Shown here: one piece after another, positions 43,013-52,558 of the stretch | Position numbering within the stretch: the stretch's first letter is position 1 | Layout: every line of letters begins with the position of its first letter | Origin: Fulvimarina endophytica | GTDB taxonomy: Bacteria; Pseudomonadota; Alphaproteobacteria; Rhizobiales; Rhizobiaceae | Reading direction: 5' to 3' | DNA length: 64,000 nucleotides | NCBI RefSeq assembly: GCF_003403015.1 | Contig: NZ_QURL01000001.1 | Location: 248,001-312,000 of the forward strand | Made by a program: the position numbers and the translations under genes | The notes under the pieces: generated by a model | What the model saw: the letters and a program-made list of their open reading frames with translations, nothing else | The model's database searches: none | Told to the model about the DNA's origin: nothing

Positions 43013-43744
43013 ATGCGTTCAGGAGTGATCGCTCAGAAGGTCGGGATGACCCGCATCTATAACGATGCAGGTGAGCACGTCCCGGTCACCGTCCTCAAGG
43101 TCGAGAACCTGCAGGTCGTCGGTCAGCGGACCCAGGACAAGAACGGCTATACCGCCGTTCAGGTCGGGGCTGGCCTCGCCAAGGTGAAGAACACCTCGAA
43201 GGCCATGCGCGGCGTGTTCGCGCAGGCTCAGGTCGAGCCCAAGCGGAAGCTCGTCGAGTTCCGCGTGTCCGAAGACAACATGATCGATGTCGGTGCCGAA
43301 ATCACTGCCGATCATTTCGTCGAGGGCCAGATGGTCGACGTGACCGGCACGTCAATCGGTAAGGGCTTCGCCGGCGCCATGAAGCGTCACAACTTCGGTG
43401 GCATGCGCGCCACCCACGGCGTGTCCGTTTCGCACCGTGCCCACGGCTCCACCGGTCAGAACCAGGATCCGGGCAAGGTGTTCAAGGGCAAGCGCATGGC
43501 CGGCCACATGGGCCAGGTCCGTGTCACGACGCAGAACCTCCAGATCGTGCGCACCGACGCCGACAAGGGCCTGATCCTCGTTCGTGGCGCGGTTCCGGGC
43601 TCGAAGGGCGGCTGGATCGAAATCCGCGATGCCGTTAAGGCATCCTTGCCTGAGAACGCGCCGAAGCCCGCCGCCCTGCGTGCGACTGCCGGCAACGGCG
43701 CCGCCGCCGAAGAGTCCGCGGCGAATGCCGAGGGAGCCGAATAA
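43013..43744 (+). CDS. rplC: 50S ribosomal protein L3
   Basis: Binds near the 3' end of 23S rRNA and helps start 50S assembly. From the ATG at 43013 ([20 protein letters not shown]) it is 243 residues; an ATG at 43004 is possible. The long internal loop contains the conserved [20 protein letters not shown] with the Gln that PrmB methylates. The C terminus has a ~30-residue Ala/Glu-rich extension ([20 protein letters not shown], part) beyond the E. coli length. Overlaps rplD by one base. Confidence 0.97.
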   Translation: MRSGVIAQKVGMTRIYNDAGEHVPVTVLKVENLQVVGQRTQDKNGYTAVQVGAGLAKVKNTSKAMRGVFAQAQVEPKRKLVEFRVSEDNMIDVGAEITADHFVEGQMVDVTGTSIGKGFAGAMKRHNFGGMRATHGVSVSHRAHGSTGQNQDPGKVFKGKRMAGHMGQVRVTTQNLQIVRTDADKGLILVRGAVPGSKGGWIEIRDAVKASLPENAPKPAALRATAGNGAAAEESAANAEGAE

Positions 43745-44364
43745 TGGACGTCACTATCAAGACCCTCGACGGCGCCGATAACGGCACCGTCACGCTGAAC
43801 GAGGCGATCTTCGGCCTCGAGCCCCGCGAGGACATCCTTCACCGGATGGTGCGCTACCAGCTGGCCAAGCGTCAGCAGGGCACGCATTCGACGCTCGGCC
43901 GCTCCGACGTCGCCCGCACCGGCGCCAAGATGTACCGCCAGAAGGGCACGGGCCGCGCGCGTCACTCGACCGCCAAGGCTCCGCAGTTCCGTGGCGGTGG
44001 TATCGCGCACGGCCCGACGCCGCGCAGCCATGCGATCGACCTTCCGAAGAAGGTCCGGGCGCTCGCGCTCAAGCATGCGCTTTCGGCCAAGGCCAAGTCC
44101 GGGACGATCATCGTCGTCGACGACCTCAAGTCGGCCGATGGCAAGACCCAGGGCATGGTGAAGAGCTTCATCGATCTCGGCATCGAGAACGCGCTCGTCA
44201 TCGGCGGCAAGGAACTCGATCAGAACTTCGCCCGCGCATCGCGCAACATCGCGAAGATCGACGTCCTGCCGGTCCAGGGCATCAATGTTTACGACATCCT
44301 TCGTCGCCAGACGCTCGTTCTTTCGAAGTCCGCCGTCGAAGCTCTCGAGGAGCGTTTCAAATGA
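43744..44364 (+). CDS. rplD: 50S ribosomal protein L4
   Basis: 23S rRNA-binding protein lining the exit tunnel, 206 residues. The tunnel loop [25 protein letters not shown] (first part diagnostic) and [15 protein letters not shown] are conserved. In E. coli L4 also represses this operon by attenuation; no equivalent leader could be identified here. The start shares one base with the rplC stop, and the stop overlaps rplW (ATGA). Confidence 0.97.
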   Translation: MDVTIKTLDGADNGTVTLNEAIFGLEPREDILHRMVRYQLAKRQQGTHSTLGRSDVARTGAKMYRQKGTGRARHSTAKAPQFRGGGIAHGPTPRSHAIDLPKKVRALALKHALSAKAKSGTIIVVDDLKSADGKTQGMVKSFIDLGIENALVIGGKELDQNFARASRNIAKIDVLPVQGINVYDILRRQTLVLSKSAVEALEERFK

Positions 44365-44654
44365 GCGATGTCCGCCACTACGACGTCATCACCTCGCCGG
44401 TGATCACCGAGAAGTCGACGCTCCTGTCGGAAAACAACCAGGTCGTCTTCAACGTCCCGAAGACCGCGACCAAGCCGCAGATCAAGGCGGCCGTCGAGGC
44501 TCTGTTCGAGGTGAAGGTCGAAGCCGTGAACACGATGATCCGCAAGGGCAAAGTGAAGCGCTTCAAGGGCCGCGTCGGACGACAGAGCGATCAGAAGAAA
44601 GCCGTCGTGACCCTGGCCGAAGGTCAGTCCATCGACGTCTCGACCGGTCTTTGA
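44361..44654 (+). CDS. rplW: 50S ribosomal protein L23
   Basis: Sits at the peptide exit and docks trigger factor and SRP; 97 residues. [17 protein letters not shown] and [19 protein letters not shown] are standard. Starts within the rplD stop. Confidence 0.97.
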   Translation: MSDVRHYDVITSPVITEKSTLLSENNQVVFNVPKTATKPQIKAAVEALFEVKVEAVNTMIRKGKVKRFKGRVGRQSDQKKAVVTLAEGQSIDVSTGL

Positions 44655-44680
44655 GACGGTAAGACCGGAGGAAGCACATT

Positions 44681-45517
44681 ATGGCACTGAAGAATTTCAA
44701 ACCGAACACGCCGGGCCAGCGCCAGCTGGTCATCGTGGATCGCTCTGGTCTTTGGAAGGGCAAGCCGGTCAAGCATCTGACCGAAGGCCTGACCTCCAAG
44801 GGCGGCCGCAACAACACCGGTCGGATCACCGCCCGCTATCAGGGCGGCGGTCACAAGCGGACCTACCGCAAGATCGATTTCAAGCGCCGCAAGCTCGACA
44901 TGACCGCAACGGTCGAGCGCCTCGAATACGATCCGAACCGCACGGCCTTCATCGCGCTCATCCGCTATGAGGACGGCGAGGTTTCCTACATCCTGGCGCC
45001 GCAGCGTCTGGCGGCTGGCGATCAGGTCGTTTCGGGCAAGTCGGGCATCGACGTGAAGCCGGGCAATGCGATGCCGCTCTCGGCGATGCCGGTCGGCACG
45101 ATCGTCCACAATGTCGAGATGAAGCCGGAGAAGGGCGGTCAGATCGCCCGTTCGGCTGGCGCCTATGCCCAGCTCGTCGGTCGTGACCCGTCCATGGCGA
45201 TCCTTCGCCTCAATTCGGGCGAGCAGCGCCTCGTTCCCTCGTCCTGCTTTGCGACGGTCGGTGCGGTCTCCAATCCGGACCACTCCAATATCAGCCTCGG
45301 CAAGGCCGGTCGCAAGCGCTGGCTTGGCAAGCGCCCGCATGTTCGCGGCGTCGTCATGAATCCGGTTGATCACCCGCATGGTGGTGGTGAAGGCCGGACC
45401 TCCGGTGGTCGTCACCCGGTTTCGCCCTGGGGCAAGCCGACGAAGGGCAAGCGGACGCGTTCGAACAAGGCGACCGACAAGTTCATCATGCGTTCGCGCC
45501 ACCAGCGGAAGAAGTAA
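44681..45517 (+). CDS. rplB: 50S ribosomal protein L2
   Basis: Large rRNA-binding protein close to the peptidyl-transferase centre, 278 residues. [14 protein letters not shown] at the N terminus, [15 protein letters not shown] in the OB domain, and [20 protein letters not shown] with the conserved His near residue 229. Spaced 26 bases after rplW. Confidence 0.98.
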   Translation: MALKNFKPNTPGQRQLVIVDRSGLWKGKPVKHLTEGLTSKGGRNNTGRITARYQGGGHKRTYRKIDFKRRKLDMTATVERLEYDPNRTAFIALIRYEDGEVSYILAPQRLAAGDQVVSGKSGIDVKPGNAMPLSAMPVGTIVHNVEMKPEKGGQIARSAGAYAQLVGRDPSMAILRLNSGEQRLVPSSCFATVGAVSNPDHSNISLGKAGRKRWLGKRPHVRGVVMNPVDHPHGGGEGRTSGGRHPVSPWGKPTKGKRTRSNKATDKFIMRSRHQRKK

Positions 45518-45529
45518 GGGAATTTACAT

Positions 45530-45808
45530 ATGACACGTTCCGTCTGGAAAGGCCCGTTCGTCGACGGCTACCTCCTGAAGAAGGCCGAGAAATCTCGCGA
45601 GAGCGGCCGCAACGACGTCATCAAGATCTGGAGCCGTCGCTCCACGATTCTGCCGCAGTTCGTCGGACTTACGTTCGGCGTCTACAACGGTAACAAGCAC
45701 ATCCCGGTTTCGGTGAACGAGGACATGGTCGGCCACAAGTTCGGCGAGTTCTCCCCGACGCGGACCTATTACGGCCACGGCGCCGACAAGAAGGCGAAGA
45801 GGAAGTAA
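45530..45808 (+). CDS. rpsS: 30S ribosomal protein S19
   Basis: Head protein contacting S13 and the A-site tRNA, 92 residues. [19 protein letters not shown] and [22 protein letters not shown] are diagnostic. Twelve bases after rplB, three before rplV. Confidence 0.98.
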   Translation: MTRSVWKGPFVDGYLLKKAEKSRESGRNDVIKIWSRRSTILPQFVGLTFGVYNGNKHIPVSVNEDMVGHKFGEFSPTRTYYGHGADKKAKRK

Positions 45809-45811
45809 ATC

Positions 45812-46201
45812 ATGGGCAAGGCGAAAGCTGAGCGTCAGCTCAAGGACAACGAGGCGAGAGCCGTTGCCCGCTCGATCCGCGTCAGTCCCCAGAAGCTCAA
45901 CCTCGTCGCGGCGCTGATCCGCGGCAAGAAGGTGAACCGGGCCCTCGCGGATCTCGAATTCTCGCGCAAGCGCATTTCCGATACGGTCAAGAAGACCCTT
46001 GAAAGTGCGATCGCGAACGCCGAAAACAACCACGACCTCGATGTCGATTCGCTGATCGTCGCCGAGGCCTATGTCGGCAAATCGATCACGATGAAGCGCT
46101 TTCATGCCCGTGGCCGCGGTCGCGCCAGCCGGGTTGAAAAGCCGTTCTCCCATCTGACGATCGTCGTCCGTGAGGTTGAAGAACTCGAGGAGGCCGCGTA
46201 A
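45812..46201 (+). CDS. rplV: 50S ribosomal protein L22
   Basis: Exit-tunnel protein whose hairpin tip influences macrolide binding, 129 residues. [22 protein letters not shown] and the tip region [20 protein letters not shown] are conserved. Shares one base with the start of rpsC. Confidence 0.97.
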   Translation: MGKAKAERQLKDNEARAVARSIRVSPQKLNLVAALIRGKKVNRALADLEFSRKRISDTVKKTLESAIANAENNHDLDVDSLIVAEAYVGKSITMKRFHARGRGRASRVEKPFSHLTIVVREVEELEEAA

Positions 46202-46908
46202 TGGGTCAGAAAATCAACCCGACCGGCTTCCGGCTCGGGATCAACCGTACCTGGGACAGCCGCTGGTTCGCGGCTGGCCGTGAATATGGGTCGCTGCTGC
46301 ATGAGGATCTGAAGATCCGCAAGTTCCTGCTTGAAGAGCTCAAGCAGGCTGCGGTCTCGAAGATCGTCATCGAGCGTCCGCACAAGAAGTGCCGCATCTC
46401 GATCCACTCGGCCCGCCCGGGTATCGTGATCGGCAAGAAGGGCGCCGACATCGAGAAGCTTCGCAAGAAGCTGTCCTCGATGACGAACGCCGAGACGCAC
46501 ATCAACATCGTCGAGGTGCGCAAGCCCGAGACCGATGCCACGCTGGTCGCTCAGTCGATCGCCCAGCAGCTGGAGCGCCGCGTTGCGTTCCGCCGCGCCA
46601 TGAAGCGGGCCGTTCAGTCGGCCATGCGTCTTGGCGCTGAAGGCATCCGCATCAATTGCGGCGGTCGTCTCGGCGGCGCCGAGATCGCCCGGACCGAATG
46701 GTACCGCGAGGGACGCGTTCCCCTGCATACCCTTCGCGCCGACGTCGACTATGGAACCGCCGAGGCCGAGACGGCCTACGGCATCTGCGGCGTCAAGGTC
46801 TGGATCTTCAAGGGCGAGATCCTCGAGCACGATCCGATGGCGTCTGAGCGTCGTCAGGTCGAAGGCGAATCGCAGGGCGGTGGCAACCGTCGTCGCGAAC
46901 ACGCCTAA
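46201..46908 (+). CDS. rpsC: 30S ribosomal protein S3
   Basis: Forms part of the mRNA entry channel; 235 residues. [20 protein letters not shown] at the N terminus, KH domain with [16 protein letters not shown], and C-terminal [20 protein letters not shown]. The C-terminal tail is Arg/Gly-rich. Translationally coupled to rplV. Confidence 0.98.
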   Translation: MGQKINPTGFRLGINRTWDSRWFAAGREYGSLLHEDLKIRKFLLEELKQAAVSKIVIERPHKKCRISIHSARPGIVIGKKGADIEKLRKKLSSMTNAETHINIVEVRKPETDATLVAQSIAQQLERRVAFRRAMKRAVQSAMRLGAEGIRINCGGRLGGAEIARTEWYREGRVPLHTLRADVDYGTAEAETAYGICGVKVWIFKGEILEHDPMASERRQVEGESQGGGNRRREHA

Positions 46909-46933
46909 GCGACTAGCATTCGGAGATTAGAAG

Positions 46934-47347
46934 ATGCTGCAGCCAAAGCGCACGAAATACCGGAAGGCGTTCAAGGGCCGCATCCATGGAAACGCCAAGG
47001 GCGGGACCGCACTGAATTTCGGTGCGTTCGGCCTCAAGGCGGTGGATCCGGAGCGTGTCACCGCACGCCAGATCGAGGCGGCCCGCCGCGCGATCACCCG
47101 TCACATGAAGCGCCAGGGCCGCGTGTGGATCCGGATCTTCCCGGATCTGCCCGTGACGTCCAAGCCGACCGAAGTCCGTATGGGTAAGGGCAAAGGTTCC
47201 GTCGATTACTGGGCGGCCCGGGTTCATCCCGGCCGTATCATGTTCGAAATCGACGGCGTCGACGAGCTCATTGCCCGTGAGGCGCTGCGCCTGGGAGCTG
47301 CGAAGCTTCCCGTCCGCACGCGCTTCATCCAGCGTATCGCCGAGTAA
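46934..47347 (+). CDS. rplP: 50S ribosomal protein L16
   Basis: Late-assembly protein at the A site, 137 residues. [20 protein letters not shown] and [20 protein letters not shown] are typical; the Arg in GRIHGN corresponds to the region hydroxylated by RoxA in E. coli. Confidence 0.98.
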   Translation: MLQPKRTKYRKAFKGRIHGNAKGGTALNFGAFGLKAVDPERVTARQIEAARRAITRHMKRQGRVWIRIFPDLPVTSKPTEVRMGKGKGSVDYWAARVHPGRIMFEIDGVDELIAREALRLGAAKLPVRTRFIQRIAE

Positions 47348-47359
47348 GGAGAGTTTGAC

Positions 47360-47560
47360 GTGAAAGCTTCCGACGTCAGATCGATGACCCAGGACGAACT
47401 CACCGACGAGCTCGTAAAGCTGAAGAAAGAGCAGTTCAACCTGCGTTTCCAGCGTGCCACGGGTCAGCTCGAAAACACCGCCCGCGTGCGTCAGATCCGT
47501 CGCGACATCGCGCGGATCAAGACCATCTCCGCCCAGAAGGCGGCTGGGGCTCAGGCCTGA
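47360..47560 (+). CDS. rpmC: 50S ribosomal protein L29
   Basis: Small exit-site protein, 66 residues, with [20 protein letters not shown] and [19 protein letters not shown]. Starts with GTG at 47360 after AAGGAGAG. Short, helical, and in the expected order between rplP and rpsQ. Confidence 0.96.
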   Translation: MKASDVRSMTQDELTDELVKLKKEQFNLRFQRATGQLENTARVRQIRRDIARIKTISAQKAAGAQA

Positions 47561-47568
47561 GGACCACT

Positions 47569-47817
47569 ATGCCGAAACGAATTCTACAGGGAACCGTCGT
47601 TTCCGATAAGAACGACAAGACGATCGTCGTCCTGGTGGAGCGCCGCTTCACCCACGCTCTCTTCAAGAAGACCGTGCGTCGGACCAAGCGCTACAAGGCG
47701 CACGACGAGAACAACCAGTTCAAGGTCGGCGACCGCGTTTCGATCCAGGAAACTCGTCCGCTCTCGCGCGACAAGAACTGGATCGTGGTCACCGAGGATA
47801 CCGCTGTCGCGGGTTGA
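47569..47817 (+). CDS. rpsQ: 30S ribosomal protein S17
   Basis: OB-fold 16S rRNA binder, 82 residues: [20 protein letters not shown] and [19 protein letters not shown]. Last gene of the S10 cluster; a hairpin occupies the 63-base gap to rplN. Confidence 0.97.
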   Translation: MPKRILQGTVVSDKNDKTIVVLVERRFTHALFKKTVRRTKRYKAHDENNQFKVGDRVSIQETRPLSRDKNWIVVTEDTAVAG

Positions 47818-47825
47818 GTAATGTT

Positions 47826-47856
47826 CCGGGAGTGGCGCCGATCACGGCGTTCCCGG
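47826..47856 (+). promoter_or_regulatory. Hairpin at the S10/spc cluster boundary
   Basis: CCGGGA (47826-47831) pairs with TCCCGG (47851-47856), and inside it CGCCG (47836-47840) pairs with CGGCG (47845-47849) around an ATCA loop, with a small internal loop. No T-run follows. Position exactly between the two ribosomal clusters suggests an RNA-processing or regulatory stem. Confidence 0.4.
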
Positions 47857-47880
47857 CAGTAGCTTATAAGGCGAGCTGAC

Positions 47881-48249
47881 ATGATTCAGATGCAAACAAA
47901 CTTGGACGTGGCCGATAATTCGGGCGCCCGCCGCGTTATGTGCATCAAAGTTCTGGGCGGTTCCAAGCGCAAGTATGCTTCCGTGGGCGACATCATCGTC
48001 GTCTCCATCAAGGAAGCCATTCCGCGTGGACGCGTCAAGAAGGGCGATGTGGCAAAGGCGGTCGTGGTACGCACGGCCAAGGACATCCGTCGCGCCGACG
48101 GAACGGTGATTCGTTTCGACACGAACGCCGCCGTCCTGATCAACAACAACAAAGAGCCCATCGGCACGCGCATCTTTGGCCCGGTTCCTCGCGAACTGCG
48201 CGCCAAGAACCATATGCGTATCGTGTCCTTGGCACCTGAAGTTCTTTAA
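47881..48249 (+). CDS. rplN: 50S ribosomal protein L14
   Basis: First gene of the spc cluster, 122 residues; at the subunit interface with L19. [20 protein letters not shown] and [25 protein letters not shown] are invariant-type blocks. Confidence 0.98.
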   Translation: MIQMQTNLDVADNSGARRVMCIKVLGGSKRKYASVGDIIVVSIKEAIPRGRVKKGDVAKAVVVRTAKDIRRADGTVIRFDTNAAVLINNNKEPIGTRIFGPVPRELRAKNHMRIVSLAPEVL

Positions 48250-48261
48250 GGGGAGCGGACG

Positions 48262-48576
48262 ATGAACAGACTCCGTAAGGGCGACACCGTCGTCGTGCTC
48301 GCCGGCAAGGACAAGGGCCGGTCGGGCGAAATCGTGCAGATGATGCCGAAGGATGAAAAGGCGCTCGTGCGCGGCGTGAACATGGTGAAGCGTCACCAGC
48401 GCCAGACGCAGAACACCGAAGCCGGCATCATCAACAAGGAAGCGCCGATCCATCTGTCGAACCTCGCTCTCGCCGATCCGAAGGACGGCAAGGCGACTCG
48501 CGTCGGGATCAAGGTCAAGGACGATGGCAAGAAGGTCCGCTTCGCCAAGCGTTCGGGAGAAGAGATCAATGGCTGA
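48262..48576 (+). CDS. rplX: 50S ribosomal protein L24
   Basis: Assembly-initiator protein with a KOW motif ([21 protein letters not shown]), 104 residues; [21 protein letters not shown] is conserved. Its 3' end overlaps the rplE start by eight bases. Confidence 0.97.
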   Translation: MNRLRKGDTVVVLAGKDKGRSGEIVQMMPKDEKALVRGVNMVKRHQRQTQNTEAGIINKEAPIHLSNLALADPKDGKATRVGIKVKDDGKKVRFAKRSGEEING

Positions 48577-49132
48577 AGCCGCGTCCTCCTATGAGCCGCG
48601 CCTGAAGGGCGTCTACCGCGACGAGATCCGTGGCAAGCTGCAGGAGCAGTTTTCCTACAAGAACCCCATGCAGGTTCCCCGGATCGAGAAGGTCGTGATC
48701 AATATGGGCGTCGGCGAAGCGACCGGTGACTCCAAGAAGCCTTCGAACGCTGCGGAATCGCTCGCTTTGATCGCGGGCCAGAAACCTGTTATCACCCGGG
48801 CCACGAAGTCGATCGCCGGCTTCAAGGTGCGTGAAGGCATGCCGATCGGCACGAAGGTCACGCTCCGCAAGGACCGCATGTACGAATTCATCGATCGTCT
48901 CGTGCAGATCGCTCTGCCGCGCGTTCGTGACTTCCGCGGTCTCAACCCGAAAAGCTTCGATGGCAATGGCAACTTCGCCATGGGCATCAAGGAACACATC
49001 GTTTTCCCCGAGATCAACTACGACAAGGTCGATCAGATGTGGGGAATGGACATCATCGTTTGCACGACGGCGACCACCGACGAGGAAGCACGCGCTCTTC
49101 TGACCGCGTTCAACTTCCCCTTCCGCCAGTAA
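48569..49132 (+). CDS. rplE: 50S ribosomal protein L5
   Basis: 5S rRNA-binding protein of the central protuberance, 187 residues from the ATG at 48569. [20 protein letters not shown] and [16 protein letters not shown] are standard. The overlap with rplX implies coupled translation. In E. coli S8 represses the spc operon at this start; no obvious S8-site mimic was recognised. Confidence 0.97.
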   Translation: MAEAASSYEPRLKGVYRDEIRGKLQEQFSYKNPMQVPRIEKVVINMGVGEATGDSKKPSNAAESLALIAGQKPVITRATKSIAGFKVREGMPIGTKVTLRKDRMYEFIDRLVQIALPRVRDFRGLNPKSFDGNGNFAMGIKEHIVFPEINYDKVDQMWGMDIIVCTTATTDEEARALLTAFNFPFRQ

Positions 49133-49156
49133 CGGCATTCGAGAAAGGATCATATC

Positions 49157-49462
49157 ATGGCCAAAAAAGGCATGATCGAGCAGAACAAGCATCGCCAGGA
49201 AATGGTCGCGAAGTACGCGGCCAAGCGCGCTGCTCTGAAGGCGATCACGAAGAACGCCGATGCGCCGATGGAAGAGCGGTTCAAGGCACAGCTGGAACTC
49301 GCCGACCTGCCGCGCAACTCGTCGAAGGTTCGCATCCGCAACCGTTGCGAGGTCTCCGGCCGTCCGCGGGCCTACTACCGCAAGCTCAAGATGAGCCGTA
49401 TCGCGCTTCGTGAACTCGGCAACAACGGCCAGATCCCCGGCCTCGTCAAGTCAAGCTGGTAA
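49157..49462 (+). CDS. rpsN: 30S ribosomal protein S14 (long, zinc-free type)
   Basis: Head protein, 101 residues. The long form with only one Cys in [20 protein letters not shown] lacks the CxxC pairs of the zinc type, as in E. coli. C terminus [21 protein letters not shown] is conserved. Confidence 0.97.
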   Translation: MAKKGMIEQNKHRQEMVAKYAAKRAALKAITKNADAPMEERFKAQLELADLPRNSSKVRIRNRCEVSGRPRAYYRKLKMSRIALRELGNNGQIPGLVKSSW

Positions 49463-49474
49463 GGAGAGCCTCTC

Positions 49475-49873
49475 ATGCAGTTGTCCGATCCGCTTGGCGA
49501 TATGCTGACCCGCATCCGCAATGCGCTCATGCGCAACAAGACGAGCGTTTCCACGCCGGCTTCCAAGCTGCGTGGCCGCGTTCTGGATGTCCTCAAGGAA
49601 GAGGGTTACATCCGCGGCTACACGGTGACCGAGCACGGCACCGGCAAGACCGAGTTCGATATCGAACTAAAGTATTACGAGGGCGCGCCGGTCATCCGCG
49701 AGATCGCCCGCGTCTCCAAGCCTGGCCGTCGCGTCTACGTTTCGGCCAAGACCATTCCGCAGGTTGCGAACGGCCTCGGTGTCACCGTGCTCTCGACGCC
49801 CAAGGGCGTGATGGCCGATCATGCCGCGCGCGAGCAGAACGTGGGCGGTGAGGTTCTCTGCCAGGTCCTCTAA
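49475..49873 (+). CDS. rpsH: 30S ribosomal protein S8
   Basis: 16S rRNA central-domain binder and translational repressor of the spc operon in enteric bacteria, 132 residues. [19 protein letters not shown] and ISTP-like motif [20 protein letters not shown] mark the family. Confidence 0.97.
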   Translation: MQLSDPLGDMLTRIRNALMRNKTSVSTPASKLRGRVLDVLKEEGYIRGYTVTEHGTGKTEFDIELKYYEGAPVIREIARVSKPGRRVYVSAKTIPQVANGLGVTVLSTPKGVMADHAAREQNVGGEVLCQVL

Positions 49874-49921
49874 GGATCACCGGCTAGAGACGTCACAGAG
49901 CAAACGGACAGGGTTTCGAAT

Positions 49922-50455
49922 ATGTCTCGTATTGGTAAGAAGCCGGTCGCTGTGCCCAATGGCGTGACTGCCTCGGTCGAGGGGCAGACGGTCAAGGCGA
50001 AGGGACCGAAGGGCGAACTGTCGTTCGTCGTGAACGACGAGGTTCTCGTCAAGATGGAAGATGGCGCGATCAAGGTGGATCCGCGCGATCAGTCCAAGGA
50101 AGCACGGTCGAAGTGGGGCATGAGCCGCACGATGATCCAGAACATCATGACCGGTGTCGTCGCGGGCTTCGAGAAGAAGCTCGAGATCTCGGGCGTCGGT
50201 TACCGCGCGGCGAAGCAGGGCAACAACCTGCAGCTCTCGCTCGGTTTCTCGCATGAAGTCGTCTACCAGACGCCGTCCGGTATCGACATCACCGTTCCGA
50301 AGCCGACCGAGATCATCGTCACCGGCATCGACAAGCAGCGCGTCGGACAGGTCGCTTCCGAGATCCGCGAATACAGACCGCCGGAGCCCTACAAGGGCAA
50401 GGGCGTGAAGTATGCCGGCGAGAAGATCGTCCGCAAGGAAGGCAAGAAGAAGTAA
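49922..50455 (+). CDS. rplF: 50S ribosomal protein L6
   Basis: Two-domain protein near the sarcin-ricin loop, 177 residues: [20 protein letters not shown] and the C-terminal signature [21 protein letters not shown]. Four bases precede rplR. Confidence 0.98.
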   Translation: MSRIGKKPVAVPNGVTASVEGQTVKAKGPKGELSFVVNDEVLVKMEDGAIKVDPRDQSKEARSKWGMSRTMIQNIMTGVVAGFEKKLEISGVGYRAAKQGNNLQLSLGFSHEVVYQTPSGIDITVPKPTEIIVTGIDKQRVGQVASEIREYRPPEPYKGKGVKYAGEKIVRKEGKKK

Positions 50456-50459
50456 GGTC

Positions 50460-50822
50460 ATGGCTAGCACGAAAGATACAATGCGTCGCCGGGCCGAGCG
50501 CATCCGTCGCGCCGTCAAGAAGGTCGCGAACGGTCGTCCGCGTCTCTCGGTTCATCGCTCTTCCAAGCACATCTATGCGCAGATCATCGACGACAGCGTC
50601 GGACGGACGCTGGCTTCGGCCTCTTCGCTCGATGCCAAGCTCAAGGGTGATCTGAAGACCGGTGCCGATGTGGAGGCCGCTGCCGCCGTTGGCAAGCTGG
50701 TCGCCGAGCGGGCGAAGGAAGCCGGCGTCTCCGACGTCGTCTTCGACCGCGGCTCCTTCATCTATCACGGCCGCGTCAAGGCGGTCGCAGAGGGCGCCCG
50801 CGAAGGCGGCCTCAACTTCTGA
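50460..50822 (+). CDS. rplR: 50S ribosomal protein L18
   Basis: 5S rRNA binder, 120 residues from the ATG at 50460 ([20 protein letters not shown]). [19 protein letters not shown] and [24 protein letters not shown] are diagnostic. A terminator-like hairpin follows before rpsE. Confidence 0.97.
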   Translation: MASTKDTMRRRAERIRRAVKKVANGRPRLSVHRSSKHIYAQIIDDSVGRTLASASSLDAKLKGDLKTGADVEAAAAVGKLVAERAKEAGVSDVVFDRGSFIYHGRVKAVAEGAREGGLNF

Positions 50823-50871
50823 TCTTCCGTTAACCGGTACCTTCGTGTATCGGGAAACTGCAAGACTGACG

Positions 50872-50903
50872 GAACGGGCGGCCCGATCGGCGCCCGTTCT
50901 TTT
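50872..50903 (+). terminator. Terminator-like hairpin between rplR and rpsE
   Basis: GAACGGGCG (50872-50880) pairs perfectly with CGCCCGTTC (50891-50899), 10-nt loop, followed by TTTTC. The gap here is 118 bases, unusually wide for this cluster. It may attenuate transcription inside the spc cluster. Confidence 0.55.
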
Positions 50904-50940
50904 CGCAATGACGCCTCCGGAAAAAAACAAGGACTAGGAT

Positions 50941-51522
50941 ATGGCGCCTCGCAACGATCGCAGAGACGAACAGGATGATGGTTTCGTCGACAAGCTCGTT
51001 CACATCAATCGCGTCGCCAAGGTGGTGAAGGGTGGACGCCGGTTCGGCTTCGCCGCTCTCGTCGTCGTCGGCGACCTCAAGGGCCGCGTCGGCTTTGGCC
51101 ACGGCAAGGCTCGGGAAGTTCCCGAAGCCATCCGCAAGGCGACGGAAGCCGCCAAGCGCGATCTCATCTTCGTTCCGCTGCGCGACGGCCGCACGCTGCA
51201 TCACGACGTGCACGGCCGTCACGGCGCCGGCAAGGTTCTGATGCGGACGGCCGAGGCCGGAACCGGCATCATCGCCGGTGGTCCGATGCGCGCCGTCTTC
51301 GAAGCGGTCGGCATGCACGACGTCGTTGCGAAGTCGCTCGGTTCGTCGAACCCCTACAACATGGTCCGCGCGACCTTCGAGGGCCTGAAGGCCGCCACGC
51401 ACCCCAAGGACGTCGCTGCCAAGCGCGGAATTAAATATTCCGAGCTGCAGGCGCGCCGCCAGGCTGCCACCGGCCATCACAACCAGGCTGAAGCGTCGGA
51501 GGAAGCCGCTGACGCCGCTTGA
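50941..51522 (+). CDS. rpsE: 30S ribosomal protein S5
   Basis: Decoding-fidelity protein, 193 residues. [20 protein letters not shown] contains the loop mutated in spectinomycin resistance, and [20 protein letters not shown] is conserved. Shortly preceded by AAAAAACAAGGACTAGG giving the ribosome site. Confidence 0.98.
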   Translation: MAPRNDRRDEQDDGFVDKLVHINRVAKVVKGGRRFGFAALVVVGDLKGRVGFGHGKAREVPEAIRKATEAAKRDLIFVPLRDGRTLHHDVHGRHGAGKVLMRTAEAGTGIIAGGPMRAVFEAVGMHDVVAKSLGSSNPYNMVRATFEGLKAATHPKDVAAKRGIKYSELQARRQAATGHHNQAEASEEAADAA

Positions 51523-51559
51523 GGCGTAAGCGGTTATCCGATCAGAGGAGAACACTTCG

Positions 51560-51748
51560 ATGGCTGACAAGACTGTGACGGTCGTTCAGACGGGTAGCCC
51601 CATCCGTCGCGCCAAGGATCAGCGGCAGACCCTCGTGGGTCTCGGGCTCAACAAGCTGCATCGGCAGCGGACGCTCGAGGACACGCCTGCGGTTCGCGGC
51701 ATGATCGCCAAGGTCGCCCACCTGGTTCAGGTGGTCGAGAAGGCTTGA
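51560..51748 (+). CDS. rpmD: 50S ribosomal protein L30
   Basis: Small 50S protein, 62 residues: [20 protein letters not shown] and [20 protein letters not shown]. In order between rpsE and rplO, with GAGGAGAA upstream. Confidence 0.97.
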   Translation: MADKTVTVVQTGSPIRRAKDQRQTLVGLGLNKLHRQRTLEDTPAVRGMIAKVAHLVQVVEKA

Positions 51749-51755
51749 TTTCGCT

Positions 51756-51780
51756 GGCGGACGGGGTTTCCTCGTCCGCC
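51756..51780 (+). promoter_or_regulatory. Hairpin between rpmD and rplO
   Basis: GGCGGACG (51756-51763) pairs with CGTCCGCC (51773-51780), 9-nt loop. It begins 8 bases after the rpmD stop and has no T-run, so a processing or stabilising role is more likely than termination. Confidence 0.4.
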
Positions 51781-51856
51781 CCGCTCATTTCAGCGCGGTG
51801 TCCAGGCCCTGCGTCGCTCGATTTGCGGACGCGCCGGGGACCGCTGGAGAGATACT

Positions 51857-52312
51857 ATGAAACTCAACGAACTGTCCGACAACGAAGGCGCGACCCACGC
51901 CCGCAAGCGTGTCGGTCGTGGCATCGGGTCCGGCTCCGGCAAGACCGGCGGTCGCGGCGTCAAGGGTCAGAAGTCCCGTTCGGGTGTCGCGATCAACGGC
52001 TACGAGGGCGGACAGATGCCGCTTTATCGTCGTCTTCCGAAGCGCGGCTTCACGAATATCTTCGCGAAGAACTTCACCACGATTTCGGTCGGCCGCCTGC
52101 AGCAGGCGATCGATGCTGGGCGTCTCGATGCTTCCAGCGAGATCGACGTTGCGGCGCTGATCGCCGCCGGCATCGTACGCCGCGCCAAGGACGGCGTTCG
52201 CGTGCTGGGTGACGGCGAAGTGACGTCGAAGGTCACGCTCAACGTCGCCGGCGCCTCGAAGTCGGCCGTGGAGAAGATCGAAAAGGCAGGCGGGTCGATC
52301 AAGACCGCCTGA
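51857..52312 (+). CDS. rplO: 50S ribosomal protein L15
   Basis: Late-assembling 23S rRNA protein, 151 residues. [40 protein letters not shown] and [17 protein letters not shown] are the family blocks. Confidence 0.98.
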   Translation: MKLNELSDNEGATHARKRVGRGIGSGSGKTGGRGVKGQKSRSGVAINGYEGGQMPLYRRLPKRGFTNIFAKNFTTISVGRLQQAIDAGRLDASSEIDVAALIAAGIVRRAKDGVRVLGDGEVTSKVTLNVAGASKSAVEKIEKAGGSIKTA

Positions 52313-52368
52313 TATCGTCGATTTTCGGCGGGCCGTTTCCGGTCCGCCCGATCGGTCTGAGCCTTTCC

Positions 52369-52409
52369 AGCCCGTTCCGTCCGGTCCCTCGGTCGGGACG
52401 GGCTTTTTT
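52369..52409 (+). terminator. Terminator-like hairpin between rplO and secY
   Basis: AGCCCGTTCC (52369-52378) pairs with GGACGGGCT (52396-52404) with one bulged T, followed by TTTTTT. A second stem (about 52328-52349, GGCGGGCCG with CGGTCCGCC, one G-T pair) precedes it. The rplO-secY gap is 246 bases, so secY-adk may be partly or wholly a separate transcription unit. Confidence 0.65.
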
Positions 52410-52558
52410 GATCGTAGGTCGCGTCCAGGCAGCCTTGCTTGCGTCCCATTCGTCACCGGCTTATGTGTCGACGAACCTGGCGCGGCATCTGACTCGCGAC
52501 GGCGCGAGCGCGCCCGTATCCGTACGGTTCCGGGCAGGAATTCTTGGAGAACGCCCAT

